Shown: positions 41,936 to 50,021 of the stretch, in pieces
How the letters are laid out: each line of letters starts with the position of its first letter
Numbering within the stretch: position 1 is the stretch's first letter
From: Halomicrobium sp. LC1Hm
Lineage (GTDB): Archaea > Halobacteriota > Halobacteria > Halobacteriales > Haloarculaceae
Reading direction: 5' to 3'
DNA length: 64,000 nt
Assembly (NCBI RefSeq): GCF_009617995.1
Contig: NZ_CP044129.1
Span: forward strand, 2,046,001-2,110,000
The notes under the pieces: model-generated
Databases searched by the model: none
Seen by the model: the letters and a program-made list of their open reading frames with translations, nothing else
Told to the model about the DNA's origin: nothing
Translations under genes and position numbers: made by a program

Positions 41936-43150
41936 ATGACCGACACCGTCGACGAGGTCGATCTGCCGTACGACGACGACGCGTCCCAGCAGGAGAAAAT
42001 CGAGGCGTTACAGGAGCGTCTCGAAGTGCTGGAGGATCAAAACGAGGAGATGCGCGACAAGCTGCTGGACGCCAACGCCGAGAACAACAAGTACCAGCAG
42101 AAGCTCGAACGGCTCACCCACGAGAACAAGAAGCTCAAGCAGTCGCCGCTGTTCGTCGCCACCGTCCAGGAGCTGACCGACGAGGGCGTCGTCATCAAGC
42201 AACACGGCAACAACCAGGAGGCCCTGACCGAGGTCACCGACGAGATGCGCGACGGCCTCGAACCGGACTCCCGCGTCGCCGTCAACAACTCCCTGTCGAT
42301 CGTCAAACGGCTCGACGACGAGACCGACGTGCGGGCTCGCGTGATGCAGGTCGACCAGAGCCCCGACGTGACCTACGCCGACATCGGCGGGATCGAAGAG
42401 CAGATGGAGGAGGTCCGCGAGACGGTCGAACTCCCGCTCAAGTCCCCCGAGATGTTCGAGGACGTGGGGATCGATCCACCGTCCGGCGTCCTCCTGCACG
42501 GCCCGCCCGGCACCGGGAAGACGATGCTGGCCAAAGCCGTCGCCAACCAGACTGACGCCACGTTCATCAAGATGGCCGGCTCCGAGCTGGTCCACAAGTT
42601 CATCGGCGAGGGGTCGAAGCTGGTGCGGGACCTGTTCGAACTCGCGCGCAACGAGGAGCCCGCCGTCGTCTTCATCGACGAGATCGACGCCATCGCGGCC
42701 AAGCGGACGGACTCGAAGACCTCCGGCGACGCCGAGGTCCAGCGGACGATGATGCAGCTGCTCAGCGAGATGGACGGCTTCGACGAGCGCGGCGAGATCC
42801 GACTCATCGCTGCCACCAACCGCTTCGACATGCTCGACCGCGCGATCCTCCGGCCCGGCCGCTTCGACCGCCTCATCGAAGTCCCCAAGCCCGACTACGA
42901 GGGTCGCAAACAGATCTTCCAGATCCACACCCGCGGCATGAACGTCGCCGACGACGTGGACTTCGAGCGACTCGCGGGAGACATCGACGAGGCGTCGGGT
43001 GCCGACGTGAAGGCGATCTGTACGGAAGCGGGGATGTTCGCCATCCGTGACGATCGCACCGAAGTCCGGATGCAGGACTTCACCGACGCCTGGGAGAAAA
43101 TCGAGTCCGAAGAGAGCGACGACCAGGACGTGTCGCCGACCTACGCCTGA
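41936..43150 (+). CDS. pan: Proteasome-activating nucleotidase (PAN)
   Basis: 404 residues from the ATG at 41936; a GTG two codons earlier is also in frame. A hexameric AAA+ ATPase that unfolds substrates for the 20S proteasome. An N-terminal coiled coil (about residues 15-75, EKIEALQERLEVLEDQNEEM) is followed by an OB domain and the ATPase with Walker A GPPGTGKT near 190, Walker B VVFIDEIDAIAA near 245, and the arginine finger region ATNRFDMLDRAILRPGRFDR near 305. The C-terminus is SPTYA, close to the HbYX motif that opens the proteasome gate, but with Thr at the hydrophobic position. Confidence 0.95.
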   Translation: MTDTVDEVDLPYDDDASQQEKIEALQERLEVLEDQNEEMRDKLLDANAENNKYQQKLERLTHENKKLKQSPLFVATVQELTDEGVVIKQHGNNQEALTEVTDEMRDGLEPDSRVAVNNSLSIVKRLDDETDVRARVMQVDQSPDVTYADIGGIEEQMEEVRETVELPLKSPEMFEDVGIDPPSGVLLHGPPGTGKTMLAKAVANQTDATFIKMAGSELVHKFIGEGSKLVRDLFELARNEEPAVVFIDEIDAIAAKRTDSKTSGDAEVQRTMMQLLSEMDGFDERGEIRLIAATNRFDMLDRAILRPGRFDRLIEVPKPDYEGRKQIFQIHTRGMNVADDVDFERLAGDIDEASGADVKAICTEAGMFAIRDDRTEVRMQDFTDAWEKIESEESDDQDVSPTYA

Positions 43151-43269
43151 TTCTGCCGGTTTCTCCTTCGGAGCGAGTCGCTGCCGAACGACGGGGTTCG
43201 TCACGACGTTCCTGCCGGTGAGTCGAGTTCGCCGGAACGTCTTTGCTCGCTCGGCGTCAACAGAGCCGT

Positions 43270-43398
43270 ATGGACGCACTCGATCGGTTCGAGGAACCGC
43301 CCTGGCTCGCAGCCGTCGCGACGACGATCAGCTACGGGCTCGTGCTACTGGTCGTCTTCCTGTTGCTGTTCGTCGTCCCGTACGCGCTGCTGTCGTGA
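43270..43398 (+). CDS. 42-residue single-helix membrane protein
   Basis: A short reading frame, MDALDRFEEPPWLAAVATT then a hydrophobic helix (about residues 20-40, GLVLLVVFLLLFVVPYALL) and TGA. It is too short to be found by length alone, but codon use, charge and the FEEPPWL amphipathic start are typical of small haloarchaeal membrane proteins. Function unknown. Confidence 0.55.
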   Translation: MDALDRFEEPPWLAAVATTISYGLVLLVVFLLLFVVPYALLS

Positions 43399-43415
43399 TC
43401 TCGGCGTCGTGACGT

Positions 43416-43691
43416 TCACATCCCCATGTCGGCGGCTGCATCCGGCACCGGGAGGTCGTGGGGACCGACACCGAGGAGTTCGGCGGCGTGGTCCAGTGCC
43501 ATGTCGAAGCCGTAGTAGCGTTCGAGTTCGTCGCCGTCGGCGGTCGGCCTGACCTTGAGCATGGCGTACCCGTCGGTGTTCTGAGCGATCGCGGCCGTCC
43601 GTCCGTCGCGATCGTATTCGAGGACGCGCTCGGAGTCGGTCTCGCGATACCGTGCCGTGATCCCGTCGGCTTCGGCCACCTCGTCTGTCAT
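43416..43691 (-). CDS. Small conserved haloarchaeal protein
   Basis: 91 residues from the ATG at 43691; the open frame continues upstream but changes character. Beta-rich start (ITARYRETDSERVLEYDRDG), then KVRPTADGDELERYYGFDMALDHAAELLGVGPHDLPVP. It has no Cys and no membrane helix. It may belong to one of the numbered haloarchaeal DUFs (DUF7111-like), which I cannot confirm. Divergent from the HTTM gene. Confidence 0.6.
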   Translation of the reverse strand: MTDEVAEADGITARYRETDSERVLEYDRDGRTAAIAQNTDGYAMLKVRPTADGDELERYYGFDMALDHAAELLGVGPHDLPVPDAAADMGM

Positions 43692-43782
43692 CGTCGGCCC
43701 TAGGGCAGAGGGGTAGTCGAAACTGTCGGTCGGTGCGTGCCAGAACGGAACGCTTGTAGGCCAGAGCGCCGAGCCACCGCCC

Positions 43783-45276
43783 GTGAGTGGTCGTCTCGTC
43801 GCTCGTGCCAGCAGCGACGCCAGACAGTGGTTCGAGCAGCGATTTCGCGTCGACACGCGCGCGCTGGCGGCGCTGCGGATCGCCCTGGGAACGATACTGC
43901 TCCTCGACGTTCTCCTGCGAGCGCGCCACCTCGTGGCCTTCTACACCGACGCCGGTGTCCTCCCCACGTCGACGCTGCGGGCTGTCGTCGGGACGCCCGC
44001 CCTGCTGTCGGTCCACGCTCTCTCGGGGAGCGTCTGGCTGCAGATCTGTCTCTTCTTCGCGGCCGGTCTCGCGGCGCTGGCGCTGCTGGTCGGGTACCGA
44101 ACGCGACTCGCGACGCTGCTCTCGCTCGCCCTGTTGCTCTCGCTTCAGATCCGGAACCCGTTCGTGCTCAACGGCGGCGACACGCTCCTGCGGCGACTGC
44201 TGTTCTGGAGCCTGTTCCTGCCACTTGGTGAGCGGCTGTCTGTCGACGCGACCGAGGTGACCGAGACGACGCCCCGACGGGCAGTGAGCGGGCTGGCGAC
44301 CGTCGGACTGCTCGGGCAGGTCGTCGCGGTCTACGCCGTCAACGCGGTCGTGAAGCTCCGGGGCGACGCGTGGCCCTCCGGACGGGCGCTGGCGCTCGTC
44401 TTCGATCTCGACCACTACACCGTCCTCGCGGGCGATCTCCTGGCACCCGTCCCGCTGCTCCCGGCGCTGCTCGGCTGGGGCTGGCTGACCCTCCTGGTGG
44501 CGTCGCCGCTGCTCGTCGGCCTCACCGGCCGAGCGCGCGGGGCGCTCGCCGGGCTGTTCGTCGCGGGCCACGCGGGCATGCTGGTGACGGTCTGGGTCGG
44601 CCTCTTTCCGCTGGTCTCGATCGCCGCGCTGCTCCCCTTCTTCCCGGCGTTCGTCTGGGACCGCGTGTGGGGTGGCGTCCCCGACGGGTGGGATCGCGGT
44701 GGCGCGTCGCGTCTCGAAGACCACGCCGCCGCGACGATCCCGGCGTCGGTTCGGCGCGCACTCGGCAGGCTCCGACGGCCGCTACTCGTCCTCGTGCTGG
44801 CGGCGATGCTCGTCTCGAACGCCGCCACGCTGGGGGTGGCTCCGGTCGCCGACGCCGACGTGCCAGAGCAGTCCTGGGACATGTTCGCTCCCGCGCCTCC
44901 GGGCGTCGACGGGTGGTTCGTCGCACCGGGAACGACGACGGACGGGCGGGAGGTCGACGCGCTCGCGATGGCACCGCTGAGCTGGGAGCGACCGTCGAAC
45001 CTCGAACGAGCGTACCCGAGTACGCGCTGGCGAAAGTACCTGCTCCGACTCCGGAGCGGAGACACCGAACCGCGCCGGGCGGCGCTCGCTGGCTCCCTCT
45101 GTCAGCGCTGGAACCGCACTCACGAGCGGGGGCTCGAACGGGTCGGCCTCGTGTTCGTCGCCGAGCCGACGCGACTGGACGGGCCGGACCCACAGCGCCG
45201 GAAGGAACTGGGGACGTACTCGTGTCGATCCGCGACCGAGAAAGGCAACAGTCGAGTGTCGCCCGCGCCTCGGTGA
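43783..45276 (+). CDS. HTTM domain membrane protein
   Basis: 497 residues from GTG 43783. About 11 membrane helices in the HTTM (horizontally transferred transmembrane) fold, related to vitamin-K-dependent gamma-carboxylase: FRVDTRALAALRIALGTILLLD at the start, RHLVAFYTDAGVLP in the first outer loop, IRNPFVLNGGDTLLRRLLF near 125-143, and WDMFAPAPPGVDGWFVAPG after the last helix. A soluble C-terminal domain of about 130 residues follows with many Arg and Cys (SLCQRWN, YSCRSATE). Function is unknown for haloarchaeal members. The next gene (PadR) starts four bases after its stop. Confidence 0.8.
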   Translation: MSGRLVARASSDARQWFEQRFRVDTRALAALRIALGTILLLDVLLRARHLVAFYTDAGVLPTSTLRAVVGTPALLSVHALSGSVWLQICLFFAAGLAALALLVGYRTRLATLLSLALLLSLQIRNPFVLNGGDTLLRRLLFWSLFLPLGERLSVDATEVTETTPRRAVSGLATVGLLGQVVAVYAVNAVVKLRGDAWPSGRALALVFDLDHYTVLAGDLLAPVPLLPALLGWGWLTLLVASPLLVGLTGRARGALAGLFVAGHAGMLVTVWVGLFPLVSIAALLPFFPAFVWDRVWGGVPDGWDRGGASRLEDHAAATIPASVRRALGRLRRPLLVLVLAAMLVSNAATLGVAPVADADVPEQSWDMFAPAPPGVDGWFVAPGTTTDGREVDALAMAPLSWERPSNLERAYPSTRWRKYLLRLRSGDTEPRRAALAGSLCQRWNRTHERGLERVGLVFVAEPTRLDGPDPQRRKELGTYSCRSATEKGNSRVSPAPR

Positions 45277-45280
45277 GCCC

Positions 45281-45568
45281 ATGACGAAGTGGCTCCAGAG
45301 CGGTCGCCGACGGGACATCTGTATCATCCTCGCCGGTGAAGACGGACTGAACGGCCAGACGCTCAAGACGCGACTGGAACGGCACTACGACGAGCGGATC
45401 GACCCAAAGAGCTTCTACGGCGGCCTCTCGGCGATGGTCGACAGCGGTTTTTTGCAGAAGGAGACCGCCGGGATCGCCGACGAGTACTCGCTGACCGAGG
45501 CGGGCGAGGCGCGCCTCCGCGAGCAGTACGAGTGGATGTGTGAGCGACTGGGCGAGACGGAGAGGTGA
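45281..45568 (+). CDS. PadR-like winged-HTH regulator
   Basis: 95 residues. The winged helix of PadR type is seen in GLNGQTLKTRLERHYDERIDPKSFYGGLSAMVDSGFL, followed by the wing (KETAGIADEYSLTEAG) and a C-terminal dimerising helix (LREQYEWMCERLGETER). It starts five bases after the HTTM gene, so it is probably cotranscribed and could sense a signal linked to it. Confidence 0.82.
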   Translation: MTKWLQSGRRRDICIILAGEDGLNGQTLKTRLERHYDERIDPKSFYGGLSAMVDSGFLQKETAGIADEYSLTEAGEARLREQYEWMCERLGETER

Positions 45569-45624
45569 GACCGCCGCCTCTGTCGAGGACAATCTCTATC
45601 TGACGGGTGGCCGATGGTCGCCAC

Positions 45625-45879
45625 ATGACCCTGTCTCGCTCCGCCCTCTACGCGGGTCTGGACGCCCTCCCGTTTGCCGCCCTCGGGACGCTCGCGGTGT
45701 TCGTCTTCGGTACCGCTGGCGGTCTGTCGTTTGAAGCAGTCGGTGGGGCCGCCGCGCTCGCCGGTGCTGCGCTCCTCCTCGGTCTGGGGACGATCAGCGC
45801 CAACCGACACCAGGCAGAGGGGAAGCCGTTCTACTTCACGCGGGCCGTCGTCGTCGAGGGACTGCTCTCCGTCGCTTAG
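45625..45879 (+). CDS. Two-helix membrane protein
   Basis: 84 residues from the ATG at 45625 (an ATG 18 bases earlier also fits). Two hydrophobic helices (about 12-32 and 36-56) are separated by a short turn, followed by NRHQAEGKPFYFTRAV and a third short hydrophobic end. The stop codon TAG overlaps the stop of the convergent acyl-CoA dehydrogenase in TTAG. No family recognised. Confidence 0.55.
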   Translation: MTLSRSALYAGLDALPFAALGTLAVFVFGTAGGLSFEAVGGAAALAGAALLLGLGTISANRHQAEGKPFYFTRAVVVEGLLSVA

Positions 45880-47045
45880 TCGAGCAGCTGGTCGGCGATG
45901 GTGTTGCGCAGCACCTCGCTGGTCCCCTCGTAGATCTCGTTGAGCTTGGCGTCGCGGTAGAACCGCTCGACCGGGAAGTCCTTGGTGTAGCCGTAGCCGC
46001 CGTGGATCTGGATGCCCTCGTTGGCGACCTCACGTGAGACCTCCGAGGCGTAGAGTTTCGCCTGGGCGGCCTCCTTGACGAAGTTCTCGCCGCGGATCTT
46101 CTTGTCCGCGGCCCTGTGCATCAGCATCCGAGCGGCCTCGGTCTTCGTGTCCATGTCCGCGAGCTTGTGCTGGATCGCCTGGAAGTCGCCGATGGGTTGG
46201 TCGAACTGCTCGCGCTCGCCTGCGTAGTCCAGCGCCTCGTCCAGTGCCGCCTGGGCGATCCCGACGCCGCGGGCGGCGATCGTGATCCGGCCGCCGTTGA
46301 GCGTCTTCAGCGCGTGGACGAACCCGCGGCCCGCCTCGCCGAGGCGGCGGTCTGCGGGCAGGTGCATGTCGTCGAATCGCAGTTCCGCCGTCGGACAGCC
46401 CTTGTCGCCCAGTTTGTGCTCGGTCCCCTCGACGTGGAAGCCGTCGTCTTCTTCGGGCCGGACGACGAACGACGAGATTCCCTTGTTGCCCGCCTCGGGG
46501 TCGGTCTTGGCGAAGAGGACGACCGTGTCGGCGACGGAACCGTTGGAGATCCACAGTTTGCCGCCGTCGACGACGTACTCGTCGGGTTCCTCGCCCTCGT
46601 GTGGATCGCCGCCGACCGGCTTCGCCGTCGTCTCCATGGCCGGCACGTCGCTGCCGGCACCGGCCTCCGACAGCGCGAACGCGCCGATCTCCTCGCCCTC
46701 GGCGAGCGGCGTGAGGTACGCCTCCTTCTGGGCCTCGTCGCCGAACTCGTAGAGCATGTTGCAGGCCAGCGAGATGTGGGCCGCGACGATGGTCCCCAGT
46801 CCGCCGCTGCCCCGAGCGATCTCTTCGAGCGCCATCGCGTAGGCGTGATAGTCGAGGCCAGCGCCGCCGTACTCCTCGGGGATCGGCATGCCCATCAGAC
46901 CGAGCTCCGCCATCTGGTCGACGAGATCCTGCGGGAACTCGTCGGTCTCGTCGATCTCGGCGGCCCGCGGGACGACCTCCTCGTCGACGAACTCGGCGAC
47001 CATCTCCTGGATCTGCTTTTGCTCCTGGGTGGGGGCGAACTCCAT
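45876..47045 (-). CDS. Acyl-CoA dehydrogenase
   Basis: 389 residues from the ATG at 47045. FAD-dependent oxidation of acyl-CoA to enoyl-CoA. Family motifs: GMPIPEEYGGAGLDYHAYAMALEEIA near residue 58, GAFALSEAGAGSDVPAMETTA near 125, KLWISNGSVADTVVLFAKTD near 160, and RIHGGYGYTKDFPVERFYRDA close to the end. The catalytic base is expected in the last block. It lies beside a 3-hydroxyacyl-CoA dehydrogenase, consistent with fatty acid or branched-chain beta-oxidation. Confidence 0.92.
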   Translation of the reverse strand: MEFAPTQEQKQIQEMVAEFVDEEVVPRAAEIDETDEFPQDLVDQMAELGLMGMPIPEEYGGAGLDYHAYAMALEEIARGSGGLGTIVAAHISLACNMLYEFGDEAQKEAYLTPLAEGEEIGAFALSEAGAGSDVPAMETTAKPVGGDPHEGEEPDEYVVDGGKLWISNGSVADTVVLFAKTDPEAGNKGISSFVVRPEEDDGFHVEGTEHKLGDKGCPTAELRFDDMHLPADRRLGEAGRGFVHALKTLNGGRITIAARGVGIAQAALDEALDYAGEREQFDQPIGDFQAIQHKLADMDTKTEAARMLMHRAADKKIRGENFVKEAAQAKLYASEVSREVANEGIQIHGGYGYTKDFPVERFYRDAKLNEIYEGTSEVLRNTIADQLLD

Positions 47046-47073
47046 ACACCGACGTTGCGATCCTCGGTGCTTC

Positions 47074-47152
47074 ATACTACCGGCTGTACATCTGTGAACG
47101 ATTTCGCCACCCCGGGTAGCGAAGATCTTCACGAAGTGACAGCCGGCAGTAT
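47074..47152. repeat. Palindromic repeat, family A, copy 2
   Basis: A 79-base element with near-perfect inverted ends: atactaccggctgta against gacagccggcagtat, 13 of 15 paired. The core (ttcgccaccccgggtagcgaa) is partly self-complementary, and closely related to the first copy in length and layout. It lies 28 bases upstream of the acyl-CoA dehydrogenase start codon. Confidence 0.78.
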
Positions 47153-47209
47153 CAGTGTTGCCCAGCGACCCCTCCGGGGAGCACCTGACTCACCGAAGGG
47201 AGAGCCGAG

Positions 47210-48070
47210 TCACTCGTACTCGTAGAATCCGTTCCCGCTCTTCTTGCCCAGATCGCCGGCCTCCACCTTCCGCCGGAGGAGGTAGGCCGGCTGGTAGCGG
47301 TCGCCGAGTTGCTCGTGCAGCGTCTCGGTGGCGTCCAGCACCACGTCCAGCCCGATGTGGTCGGCCAGCTCCAGCGGACCCATGGGGACGTTCGTCCCGA
47401 GTTTCATCCCGCGGTCGATGTCGGCCTTGGTGGCGACGCCCTCGTCGTACGCCCGGATGCCCTCGTTGAGCCACGGCATCAGGATCCGGTTGGTGACGAA
47501 GCCGGGTTTGTCGTCGGACTCCCAGGTCTCCTTGTCCAGCGAAGCGGCGAAGTCGTGAGCGGCTTCGACCGTCGCGTCGGCCGTGCGCTCGCCGACGACG
47601 AGCTCGACCCCCGTCATCAGTGGCACGGGGTTCATGAAGTGGAGACCGACGACGTGTTCGGGGCGGCTCGTCGCGCTCGCGATGGTCGTGATCGAGATCG
47701 TGCTGGTGTTGGTCGCGAGCACGACCCCGGAGCGACACACCTCGTCGAGGTCCGAGAAGACCGACTGCTTTACCTCCACGTCTTCGACGACTGCCTCGAC
47801 GGCGAGATCGGCGTTCGCGAGGTCGTCGAGGTCGGTCGTGCCGGTGATGCGCTCGCGGACGGCGGTGCTCTCGGACTCGGTGAGCGTGTCGTTCGCGACG
47901 AGTCGCGAGAGGCTGTCGTCGATCGCCTCGAACCCCTCGGTGACCAGATCCTCGGCGACGTCGCGCATCACGACGTCGTAGCCGTGGGTCGCAGCCACCT
48001 GTGCGATGCCGCTTCCCATCGTGCCAGCCCCGACGACGGCGACCGTCTCGATCTCTCCGATATCGGACAT
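47210..48070 (-). CDS. 3-hydroxyacyl-CoA dehydrogenase
   Basis: 286 residues from the ATG at 48070. NAD-dependent oxidation of 3-hydroxyacyl-CoA. The N-terminal Rossmann motif is VAVVGAGTMGSGIAQVAA; the active-site His is in VVGLHFMNPVPLM near residue 140, with Asn before the C-terminal helical domain (DKPGFVTNRILMPWLNE). Length fits short-type (3-hydroxybutyryl-CoA) dehydrogenases; it lacks an enoyl-CoA hydratase domain. It lies beside an acyl-CoA dehydrogenase on the same strand, separated by a palindromic repeat. Confidence 0.92.
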   Translation of the reverse strand: MSDIGEIETVAVVGAGTMGSGIAQVAATHGYDVVMRDVAEDLVTEGFEAIDDSLSRLVANDTLTESESTAVRERITGTTDLDDLANADLAVEAVVEDVEVKQSVFSDLDEVCRSGVVLATNTSTISITTIASATSRPEHVVGLHFMNPVPLMTGVELVVGERTADATVEAAHDFAASLDKETWESDDKPGFVTNRILMPWLNEGIRAYDEGVATKADIDRGMKLGTNVPMGPLELADHIGLDVVLDATETLHEQLGDRYQPAYLLRRKVEAGDLGKKSGNGFYEYE

Positions 48071-48200
48071 GCGCGACGGTTCGACCGCTATCGTGGTAAA
48101 TATGGTGCCGCATGACACGCCACACGTCCCCCCGCGAGTCGGCAAGTAAGGCCGCGTCTTGAGGACATTAACTCAGATCGTAGTAAATGTCAAGAACAAT

Positions 48201-48208
48201 GTATATAT
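48201..48208 (+). promoter_or_regulatory. TATA box of the fba-fbp operon
   Basis: gtatatat, 25 bases before the ATG at 48233. With the usual spacing, transcription starts at or just before the ATG, so the mRNA would be leaderless; this decides against an in-frame GTG at 48218. Confidence 0.65.
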
Positions 48209-48232
48209 GCCCTGCTCGTGAATCGGCAGGTG

Positions 48233-49021
48233 ATGCGTCCCATCGACGCGACTCCGCTTACGCGCGACGGCAACGTACTGATCCTGGCATACGATCACGG
48301 GCTCGAACACGGCCCGGTCGACTTCGCTGGTCGCCCCGAGAGTGCCGATCCCGAGTCGGTGTTTCGGGCCGCAACGCACGACGCCGTCACGTCGCTGGCA
48401 GTGCAGAAGGGAGTCGGCGAGGCGTACTACCCGTCCTACGAGGACGACGTGACGCTGCTCGCGAAGCTCAACGGCACCTCGAACATGTGGATGGGCGAAC
48501 CCGACTCGTCGGTCAACTGCTCGGTCGAGTACGCTGCGACCCAGCTGGAGGCCGACGCCGTCGGCTTCACGATCTATCCCGGCTCGAACAACGAGGTCGA
48601 GATGGTCGAGGAGTTCCGCGAGATCCAGGAGGAGGCTCGCGAGTACGACATGCCCGTCGTCCTGTGGTCCTATCCGCGTGGACAGGGGCTCAAAAACGAC
48701 ACCAAAGAAGACGTCATCGCGTACGCCGCCCGACTCGGACTAGAACTGGGCGCGGACGTGACGAAGGTCAAGTATCCCGGTAGCAAGGAGGGGATGGCCC
48801 ACGCCGTCGAGATGGCCGGCAAGAGCAAGGTCGTCATGAGCGGCGGTTCGAAACGCTCCGACGAGGCGTTCCTCCAGAGCGTCCGCGCGGTCATGGACGC
48901 TGGCGGCGCGGGGCTCGCCGTCGGACGCAACGTCTGGCAACGAGAACAACCCGAGCAGATCCTCGACGCGCTCGAACGCGTCATTCACGACGGGCAATCC
49001 GTCGACGCAGCACTGCAATGA
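48233..49021 (+). CDS. fba: Class I fructose-bisphosphate aldolase (archaeal type)
   Basis: 262 residues from the ATG at 48233 (leaderless model). Archaeal DhnA-type class I aldolase. The Schiff-base Lys is in TKVKYPGS near residue 178; AYDHGLEHGP near the start is typical. It condenses DHAP and glyceraldehyde-3-phosphate in gluconeogenesis. The stop codon overlaps the fbp start by four bases, so aldolase and bisphosphatase are translated together. Confidence 0.93.
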   Translation: MRPIDATPLTRDGNVLILAYDHGLEHGPVDFAGRPESADPESVFRAATHDAVTSLAVQKGVGEAYYPSYEDDVTLLAKLNGTSNMWMGEPDSSVNCSVEYAATQLEADAVGFTIYPGSNNEVEMVEEFREIQEEAREYDMPVVLWSYPRGQGLKNDTKEDVIAYAARLGLELGADVTKVKYPGSKEGMAHAVEMAGKSKVVMSGGSKRSDEAFLQSVRAVMDAGGAGLAVGRNVWQREQPEQILDALERVIHDGQSVDAALQ

Positions 49022-49902
49022 GTAAATCAACCGACCTCACCCCGGGCATGACCGACACGACAACCGGGCGCATCGTCGGCGAGTTCGCCGACGCGGCGAC
49101 CGAGATCCGCGAGGCGATCGCGACGGAGCGCCAGTTCGCCGACGAGGAGAACCCGAGCGGCGAGAGCCAGCTCGCGGCCGACCTGGTCGCCGACGACCTG
49201 CTCGAAGAGCGCTTGCTGGCACTCGACGGCGTCGGGAGCTACGCCAGCGAGGAACGCGAGTCAGTCACGGTCGACGAGGGCCACCGCCACGTCGCCGTCG
49301 ACCCGCTCGATGGCTCCTCGAACCTCGAACCCAACAGCGGCATGGGGACGATCTTCGGCGTCTACGACACGCAGCCGCCGACGATCGGTCGGAACCTCGT
49401 GGTCGCCGGCTTCGTCATCTACGGCCCGACGACCTCGATGGTCGTGGCGCGCAACGACCGCGTCCGCGAGTACATCATCCACGACGGCGATGCTCGCGTC
49501 GTCGACGACGACGTGTCGGTCCCGACGGACCCGACGGTCTACGGCTTCGGGGGCGGTCGGGAGAACTGGAACGACGCGTTCGCAGACTACGCAACGGAGC
49601 TCCAGGAACGGCTCAAGCTCCGCTACGGCGGCGCGATGATCGCCGACGTGAGCCAGGTCCTCACTTACGGCGGGCTCTTCTCCTATCCCGCACTGGAGTA
49701 CCGGCCGACGGGGAAACTGCGCCTCCAGTTCGAAGGACAGCCGATGGGCTACATCGTGGAGGCCGCTGGCGGCAAGTCCTCGGACGGACAGCAGTCGCTC
49801 CTCGACCGGGAGATCGACGATATCCACGACCGGACGCCGCTGCACCTCGGCAACACGTCGCTGATCGAGCGCCTCGAAGAGCGATACGAGCGCCACGAGT
49901 AG
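49018..49902 (+). CDS. fbp: Class I fructose-1,6-bisphosphatase
   Basis: 294 residues. The metal-binding motif DPLDGSSNLEPN near residue 95 and the substrate region YGGAMIADVSQVLTYGGLF near 205 identify the FBPase/IMPase superfamily. It completes the pair with the overlapping aldolase gene, directing carbon to fructose-6-phosphate. The length is somewhat short, as in haloarchaeal enzymes. Confidence 0.92.
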   Translation: MSKSTDLTPGMTDTTTGRIVGEFADAATEIREAIATERQFADEENPSGESQLAADLVADDLLEERLLALDGVGSYASEERESVTVDEGHRHVAVDPLDGSSNLEPNSGMGTIFGVYDTQPPTIGRNLVVAGFVIYGPTTSMVVARNDRVREYIIHDGDARVVDDDVSVPTDPTVYGFGGGRENWNDAFADYATELQERLKLRYGGAMIADVSQVLTYGGLFSYPALEYRPTGKLRLQFEGQPMGYIVEAAGGKSSDGQQSLLDREIDDIHDRTPLHLGNTSLIERLEERYERHE

Positions 49903-50021
49903 TCTGCGGGAATCGACGCTAGCTTTTGCGGATCTCGGAGGTGTCCAGAGGCGTCACCCACTACGCCGACGGGGCCGGCTCCGCCGGCAGTCTTGTAACA
50001 GTGGGGTGTGATGCGACGGAC

